From JBDUDK01 sp040002995 (GTDB taxonomy: Bacteria; Actinomycetota; Acidimicrobiia; Acidimicrobiales; Ilumatobacteraceae): DNA of 9,673 bases. The notes under the pieces were generated by a model, which was not told where the DNA came from, ran no database searches, and saw only the letters and a program-made list of their open reading frames with translations. Each line of letters opens with the position of its first letter. The first letter of the stretch is position 1. Shown in pieces: positions 5,819-9,673 of this stretch. Position numbers and translations under genes: made by a program. Where the stretch lies: positions 1 through 9,673 of the forward strand of contig JBDUDK010000121.1 in assembly GCA_040002995.1 (NCBI GenBank), in the 5' to 3' direction.

Positions 5819-7420
5819 ATGGTTCCTCCCGGTCTGGCCGACGCGATCGCCGACGCGTGCGCGGCCCTCGGCGTGGAGCGTCCGGCCACGGTGGTGCTCG
5901 AGAGGCCGCGGATCGCAGAGCATGGCGACTGGAGCACGAACGTCGCGTTGGCGTCGGCGAAGGCCGCGGGTCGGTCGCCGCGGGAAATCGCGGGCGCGTT
6001 GGCTGAGCGCCTGAACGCGAATCCGCCGCCGCACGTGTCGAAGGTGGAGGTTGCCGGACCGGGCTTCGTCAACATCCGCCTCCACAACTCGTGGCTCCAC
6101 GAAGTGCTGAGGATCGCGGTTACAGAGGGCGACACCTCCTTCGCTCGCCTCGATCTCGGCGGTGGCCAGCTGATCAACGTCGAGTTCGTGTCGGCCAATC
6201 CCACTGGCCCTCTTCATGCCGGCCACGGACGCTGGGCCGCGTACGGCGACTCGCTGGCGCGCGTCCTCGAATGTTGTGGCTACCGCCCCCACCGCGAGTT
6301 CTACGTGAACGACCGCGGCGTGCAGGTGGAGCGATATGCGGCGTCGCTCGTCGCCCGCAAGCGGGGCGAGGAGCCTCCCACCGACGGGTACATGGGCGCG
6401 TACATAACGGAGTGGGCGGCCGAGATGCCCGACGACGTCGACCCGATCGAGTGGGGTCTCGAGCGGGCGCACGTCTACCAGCGCGACACCCTCGCCTCGA
6501 TGCGAGTGGTGTTCGACACGTGGTTCTCCGAACGCGCGCTGGTCGCCGGCGGTGTGGTGGAGGCCACCTTGGCCGATCTCCGCGCCACCGGCCACGTCTA
6601 CGACGCCGACGGCGCGGTTTGGTTGCGCACCACCGAGTTCGGCGAGGACAAGGACCGGGTGCTCGTGAAGAGCGATGGCGAGCCCACGTATTTCCTGCCG
6701 GATATCGCGTACCACCGCGACAAGTTCAATCGGGGCGAGCACCTCATCAATGTGCTCGGTGCCGACCACCACGGCTACGCGCCACGCATGAAAGTGGCGG
6801 TTCTGGCTCTTGGCCACGCCGCCGCCGATCTGGAGATCATCATCGGTCAGAACGTCGTGTTGATTCGTGCGGGCGCGGAGGTGCGCCTGTCGAAACGAAC
6901 GGGCGACTTCGTGGAGTTGCGCGAAGTCATCGACGAAGTGGGTGCCGACGCGACCCGCTTCACGTACCTGCTGAATTCGATCGACACAAAGCTCACGTTC
7001 GACCTCGACGTCGTCACGCAGACCACCATGGAGAACCCGGTGTTCTACGTGCAGTACGCGCACGCCCGTATCCGCTCGATCATGCGGACGGCCGCCGAGC
7101 GGGGCGTGGGGCGCGGTCCTCTCGCGGACACGGACCTCTCCTTGCTGATCCATGAGCGGGAGCTCGAACTTCTGCGGGTGCTCGGCGAGCTCCCCGATGT
7201 TGTCGGCGAGGCGTGCACGAAACGGGCCCCCAACAAGGTCACGACGTGGGTTCGTGAACTCGCCGGCGCCTTCCACGGCTTCTTCCACGATTGCTACGTG
7301 ATGGGCGACGGTGTTTCGCCCGAGCTCACCCAGGCCCGGCTCTGGCTCATCGAGGGCGTGCGGGTGGGCGTGGTCGTCGCGCTCTCGCTTCTCGGGGTCT
7401 CGGCGCCGGAGTCGATGTGA
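5819..7420 (+). CDS. argS: Arginyl-tRNA synthetase
   Basis: A class I aminoacyl-tRNA synthetase that joins arginine to tRNA-Arg in the cytoplasm using ATP. The N-terminal tRNA-binding Add-1 domain covers about residues 1-100. The ATP-site HIGH motif appears as HAGH at 133-136 within SANPTGPLHAGHGRW. The KMSKS-like loop is RLSKRTG at 356-362. The C-terminal DALR anticodon-binding domain is recognisable from NPVFYVQYAHARIRSIM to the end. At 533 residues it has a normal length for the family. I chose ATG 5819 because a TACCAT -10 box sits 7 bases before it; an ATG at 5798 would add MAPTIAR. The stop overlaps the GTG of lysA by 4 bases, so the two are co-translated. The cognate tRNA-Arg(CCG) gene lies just upstream in the opposite direction. 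Confidence 0.97.
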   Translation: MVPPGLADAIADACAALGVERPATVVLERPRIAEHGDWSTNVALASAKAAGRSPREIAGALAERLNANPPPHVSKVEVAGPGFVNIRLHNSWLHEVLRIAVTEGDTSFARLDLGGGQLINVEFVSANPTGPLHAGHGRWAAYGDSLARVLECCGYRPHREFYVNDRGVQVERYAASLVARKRGEEPPTDGYMGAYITEWAAEMPDDVDPIEWGLERAHVYQRDTLASMRVVFDTWFSERALVAGGVVEATLADLRATGHVYDADGAVWLRTTEFGEDKDRVLVKSDGEPTYFLPDIAYHRDKFNRGEHLINVLGADHHGYAPRMKVAVLALGHAAADLEIIIGQNVVLIRAGAEVRLSKRTGDFVELREVIDEVGADATRFTYLLNSIDTKLTFDLDVVTQTTMENPVFYVQYAHARIRSIMRTAAERGVGRGPLADTDLSLLIHERELELLRVLGELPDVVGEACTKRAPNKVTTWVRELAGAFHGFFHDCYVMGDGVSPELTQARLWLIEGVRVGVVVALSLLGVSAPESM

Positions 7421-8691
7421 GTCCGATCGAGTGGCGACTGCTACCCGACATGGCCGCAGTCGATCCCACGACGGGCCACCTGACGATCGCCGGTTGCGAC
7501 ACGCTGGCACTCGCCCAACAGTTCGGCACTCCGCTGTTCGTTTACGACGAGGCCCACATGCGCGCCCGGTGCCGCGAGGCGATCACGGCGTTCGGGGCCG
7601 GCAACGTGATCTACGCGGCGAAGGCGTTCCTGTGCACCGCGATGGCCCGGCTCGCCCACGAGGAGGGCCTCCTGCTCGACGTGGCTACGGGCGGCGAGTT
7701 GCATGTCGCGCGCCACGCCGGCGTTCCGGCCGAACGGCTCGTCTTTCACGGCAACAACAAGAGCGTCGAAGAGTTGCGGGAGGCGCTGCAGGGCGGAGTC
7801 GGTCGTCTCGTCATCGACTCGTTCGACGAGCTCGATCGGCTCGACGCGTTACACAGTAACGGCGGGTTCGTGCCGCAGGTGCAGATCCGCGTGACTCCGG
7901 GTGTGCACGCTCACACGCACGAGTTCATCGCCACGGGCCAGGACGATTCGAAGTTCGGCTTCAACGTGGCGAACGGCGACGCGGCAAGGGCCGTCGAACG
8001 AGCCCAGCGCTCCGCGTCCGTCGACCTCGTCGGCATCCACGTCCACATCGGCAGTCAGGTGTTTGCCGCGGACAGCTTTGCCAAGGCGGCGGAGATCGTG
8101 GGGAGCTTTGCCGCGCTGTTCGCGCTTCCAGAGCTGACACTCGGCGGAGGGCTCGGCGTCGCCTACGTGAATGGGGAAGAGGCCCCGACTCTGCGCGAAT
8201 GGGCGCAGTTATTGCTCCCCGCTGTGCGGGCCGCGGGGGTAACGGCTCGGGTACGCGTCGAGCCCGGACGGGCGATCGTCGCATCCGCGGCGGTCACGTT
8301 GTATTCGGTCGGGACGGTGAAGGACATCCCGGGTATTCGCACCTACGTCGCGGTCGACGGCGGTATGAGCGACAACCCGCGGCCGGTTCTCTACGGGAGC
8401 GGATATGAAGCGCTGCTTGCGCGGGCCCCGCGTGCCGAGCGTCCGCGCGTGGTGCGATTGGTCGGCAAGCACTGCGAAAGCGGTGACCTTCTTATCGAGG
8501 AGGCCGCGGTGCCCGCCGACATAGAGGTCGGCGACATTCTTGCGACGCCGGTTACCGGGGCGTACGGACACTCGATGGCGTCGAACTACAACAAGGTGCT
8601 GCGTCCCGCGGTCGTGTTCGTCGCCGACGGCGCCGCCCGACTGGCCGTCCGCCGCGAAACCTACGCCGACCTCACCCGCCTCGACTCCTGA
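7417..8691 (+). CDS. lysA: Diaminopimelate decarboxylase
   Basis: The last step of lysine synthesis: PLP-dependent decarboxylation of meso-diaminopimelate to L-lysine. It has the fold type III (alanine racemase-like) barrel plus a C-terminal beta domain. The PLP lysine is Lys69 in YAAKAF. HVHIGSQ is at 208-214, the phosphate-binding GGGLG at 243-247, EPGRA at 282-286, CESGD at 353-357 (the Cys donated across the dimer), and GAYGHSMASNYN near 381-392. All key residues are present, and 424 residues is a typical length. The frame is open further upstream into argS, but GTG 7417 is chosen because it overlaps the argS stop as GTGA and gives a normal N-terminus (MSPIEWRLLPD). The argS-lysA pairing is a known actinobacterial arrangement. 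Confidence 0.96.
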   Translation: MSPIEWRLLPDMAAVDPTTGHLTIAGCDTLALAQQFGTPLFVYDEAHMRARCREAITAFGAGNVIYAAKAFLCTAMARLAHEEGLLLDVATGGELHVARHAGVPAERLVFHGNNKSVEELREALQGGVGRLVIDSFDELDRLDALHSNGGFVPQVQIRVTPGVHAHTHEFIATGQDDSKFGFNVANGDAARAVERAQRSASVDLVGIHVHIGSQVFAADSFAKAAEIVGSFAALFALPELTLGGGLGVAYVNGEEAPTLREWAQLLLPAVRAAGVTARVRVEPGRAIVASAAVTLYSVGTVKDIPGIRTYVAVDGGMSDNPRPVLYGSGYEALLARAPRAERPRVVRLVGKHCESGDLLIEEAAVPADIEVGDILATPVTGAYGHSMASNYNKVLRPAVVFVADGAARLAVRRETYADLTRLDS

Positions 8692-8692
8692 T

Positions 8693-8807
8693 CGTACTGA
8701 CGCGCTTTTTGGCATGTTCGGTGTCTGTTTCGCGCGCGAGAACGCGGGGCACACGATTTCTCGCGCGCGAAACCGACACCGGAGAAGGGATTAAGCGCGT
8801 CAGTACG
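8693..8807. repeat. 115-bp imperfect palindrome between lysA and hom
   Basis: The two halves pair in one register around base 8750. The outer arms 8693-8707 and 8793-8807 are a perfect 15-bp inverted repeat (CGTACTGACGCGCTT). The inner arms 8717-8742 and 8758-8783 are 26 bp with one mismatch (8726/8774) and one T/G pair, and include the GC-alternating core TTTCGCGCGCGAGA. Between inner and outer arms lies a mostly unpaired 9-base internal loop on each side (8708-8716, 8784-8792). The apical loop is about 15 bases. It starts one base after the lysA stop. No T-run follows on either strand, so it is not a classic intrinsic terminator. It may be a REP-like or MITE-like element, or a lysA 3' UTR hairpin. 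No target duplication is visible at the ends. Confidence 0.85.
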
Positions 8808-8822
8808 CGTGGGAGGGGTGTG

Positions 8823-8828
8823 TACCCT
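8823..8828 (+). promoter_or_regulatory. Candidate -10 box of hom (leaderless transcript)
   Basis: TACCCT lies 6 bases before the GTG at 8835. No ribosome site is placed before the GTG, so a transcript starting at the GTG is likely. There is no clear -35 hexamer; that position overlaps the right arm of the palindrome (about 8800-8805). The layout mirrors that of argS. Confidence 0.5.
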
Positions 8829-8834
8829 CGGGCC

Positions 8835-9673
8835 GTGACCGAACCCAACCACGTACGAGTCGGCGTGCTCGGCTGCGGCATCGTCGGGTCTGCACTCGTC
8901 ACGTTGGTCGGTGAGCGAGCCGATGCCATCGAAGCCCGCACCGGTCTGCGGCTCGACGTGGCGCGCGTCGCGGTGCGAAACCTCTCGCGTGAGCGGGGCA
9001 TCGTCTTGCCCGCGGGCGTACTCACCCGCGACGCTCAAGCCGTCGTCGACGATCCGGAGATCGACGTCGTGGTCGAGGTGATCGGCGGCATCGAACCCGC
9101 ACGGGGCTTCATCGTCGACTCGCTCAAGTCCGGCAAGCCCGTCGTCACCGCCAACAAGGAACTGCTCGCCAACGTCGGGGCCGAGCTCTTCGCCGCGGCC
9201 GACGCCGCCGGCCACGATCTGCTCTTCGAAGCCGCGGTGGCCGGTGGCATTCCGCTGGTCCGCGTCCTGCGCGAGTCCTTGATCGGCGAACCGATCCGCC
9301 GCGTCATGGGCATCGTGAATGGCACCACGAACTACATCCTCACGAAGATGAGTGAGGCGGGGACGTCGTACGCGGACGCCCTCGCCGAAGCCCAGATGCT
9401 CGGCTACGCGGAGCGTGATCCGACGGCCGATGTGGAGGGTCTCGACGCCGGGGCCAAGGCCGCGATCATCGCAAGCATCGCGTTCGGCGCCCGAGTTGTC
9501 GCCGGCGACGTCTACCACGAGGGCATCTCAAAGATCTCGAGCGCCGACATCGCGATAGCCCATCGACTCGGCTACGTCGTGAAGCTCCTGGCGATCGCGG
9601 AGCGCGACCCGGTCACTGGTGAGATCGCCGTGCGGGTGCACCCGTCGATGGTGCCCGTCGACCATCCGCTCGC
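8835..9673 (+). CDS. hom: Homoserine dehydrogenase (3' end cut by window)
   Basis: Reduces aspartate semialdehyde to homoserine with NAD(P)H, the branch point to threonine and methionine. Translation from GTG 8835 gives 279 residues before the window ends. The nucleotide-binding turn is GCGIVG at 13-18. TANKELLA with Lys108, AGGIPLV near 136-142, GIVNGTTNYILTKM at 159-172 and GYAERDPTADVEG from 190 (followed by LDA) are family signatures covering the substrate site. The full enzyme is usually about 430 residues with a C-terminal ACT domain, which would lie outside the window. The TACCCT box 6 bases before GTG supports this start. It follows lysA after 143 bases holding the palindrome, so it probably has its own promoter. 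In many actinobacteria thrC and thrB come next; that region is not visible here. Confidence 0.95.
   Translation, partial: MTEPNHVRVGVLGCGIVGSALVTLVGERADAIEARTGLRLDVARVAVRNLSRERGIVLPAGVLTRDAQAVVDDPEIDVVVEVIGGIEPARGFIVDSLKSGKPVVTANKELLANVGAELFAAADAAGHDLLFEAAVAGGIPLVRVLRESLIGEPIRRVMGIVNGTTNYILTKMSEAGTSYADALAEAQMLGYAERDPTADVEGLDAGAKAAIIASIAFGARVVAGDVYHEGISKISSADIAIAHRLGYVVKLLAIAERDPVTGEIAVRVHPSMVPVDHPL

Noticed and set aside
5744..7510. 588-codon minus-strand open frame opposite argS
   Set aside because: It lies wholly antisense to an unmistakable argS, is rich in His/Arg/Gly/Val as expected from the reverse of GC-rich codons, and shows no family motif.
8693..8807. Intrinsic terminator for lysA
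   Set aside because: The stem is far longer than usual and no T-run follows it on either strand. The T5 run at 8706-8710 lies in the left arm and is not preceded by its own hairpin.
8693..8807. CRISPR array
   Set aside because: There is only a single inverted repeat with no regularly spaced direct repeats, and no cas genes are in view.
8693..8834. Threonine/methionine attenuator or riboswitch before hom
   Set aside because: No leader peptide with Thr/Ile/Met runs is seen, and the likely start of the hom transcript is at the GTG itself, downstream of the hairpin.
8661..9518. 285-codon minus-strand open frame opposite hom and across the palindrome
   Set aside because: Antisense to hom with its clear dehydrogenase motifs; its low-complexity Asp/Gly/Arg composition is a reverse-strand shadow.

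Overview
The window is GC-rich, with dense genes, short or absent gaps, and promoter-to-start spacings that suggest leaderless mRNAs. This points to an actinobacterium (Actinomycetota). The order argS-lysA-hom beside a tRNA-Arg is, from memory, a conserved actinobacterial core block. A deep lineage such as Acidimicrobiia is plausible, but this cannot be proven from the sequence alone.

The left half (about 1-5574) looks like an accessory biosynthetic cassette. On the minus strand, four genes run nose to tail: a NAD synthase-like amide synthetase (5574-4594), a class II glutamine amidotransferase/asparagine synthase (4590-2578), a stand-alone acyl carrier protein (2577-2326) and an AMP-forming acyl/aminoacyl ligase (about 2322-820). 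Gaps between them are 3, 0 and a few bases, so they are almost certainly one operon. A convergent plus-strand gene (1-813, cut by the window edge) encodes the C-terminal part of a GNAT/FemAB-like acyltransferase and stops 6 bases from the ligase stop. Taken together: the ligase can adenylate a carboxylic acid and load it on the carrier protein, the acyltransferase could use the loaded acyl group, and two ATP-dependent amide formers could amidate an intermediate. The final product (surface glycan decoration, a small amide metabolite, or other) cannot be read from the window.

The right half (5682-9673) is housekeeping. A tRNA-Arg(CCG) gene on the minus strand lies head to head with argS on the plus strand. 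argS overlaps lysA by 4 bases. After a large 115-bp imperfect palindrome comes hom, which runs off the right edge. These genes charge arginine and make lysine and threonine/methionine precursors. Both argS and hom have a TAnnnT -10 box 6-7 bases before the start codon, as expected for leaderless transcripts.

Points worth a second look are the NadE-like/AsnB/ACP/ligase/GNAT cassette, the missing standard start codon of the ligase (same frame as the ACP, one TGA between them, a well-placed ribosome site before an ATA), the long palindrome between lysA and hom, and the tRNA-Arg standing at the boundary between cassette and core.
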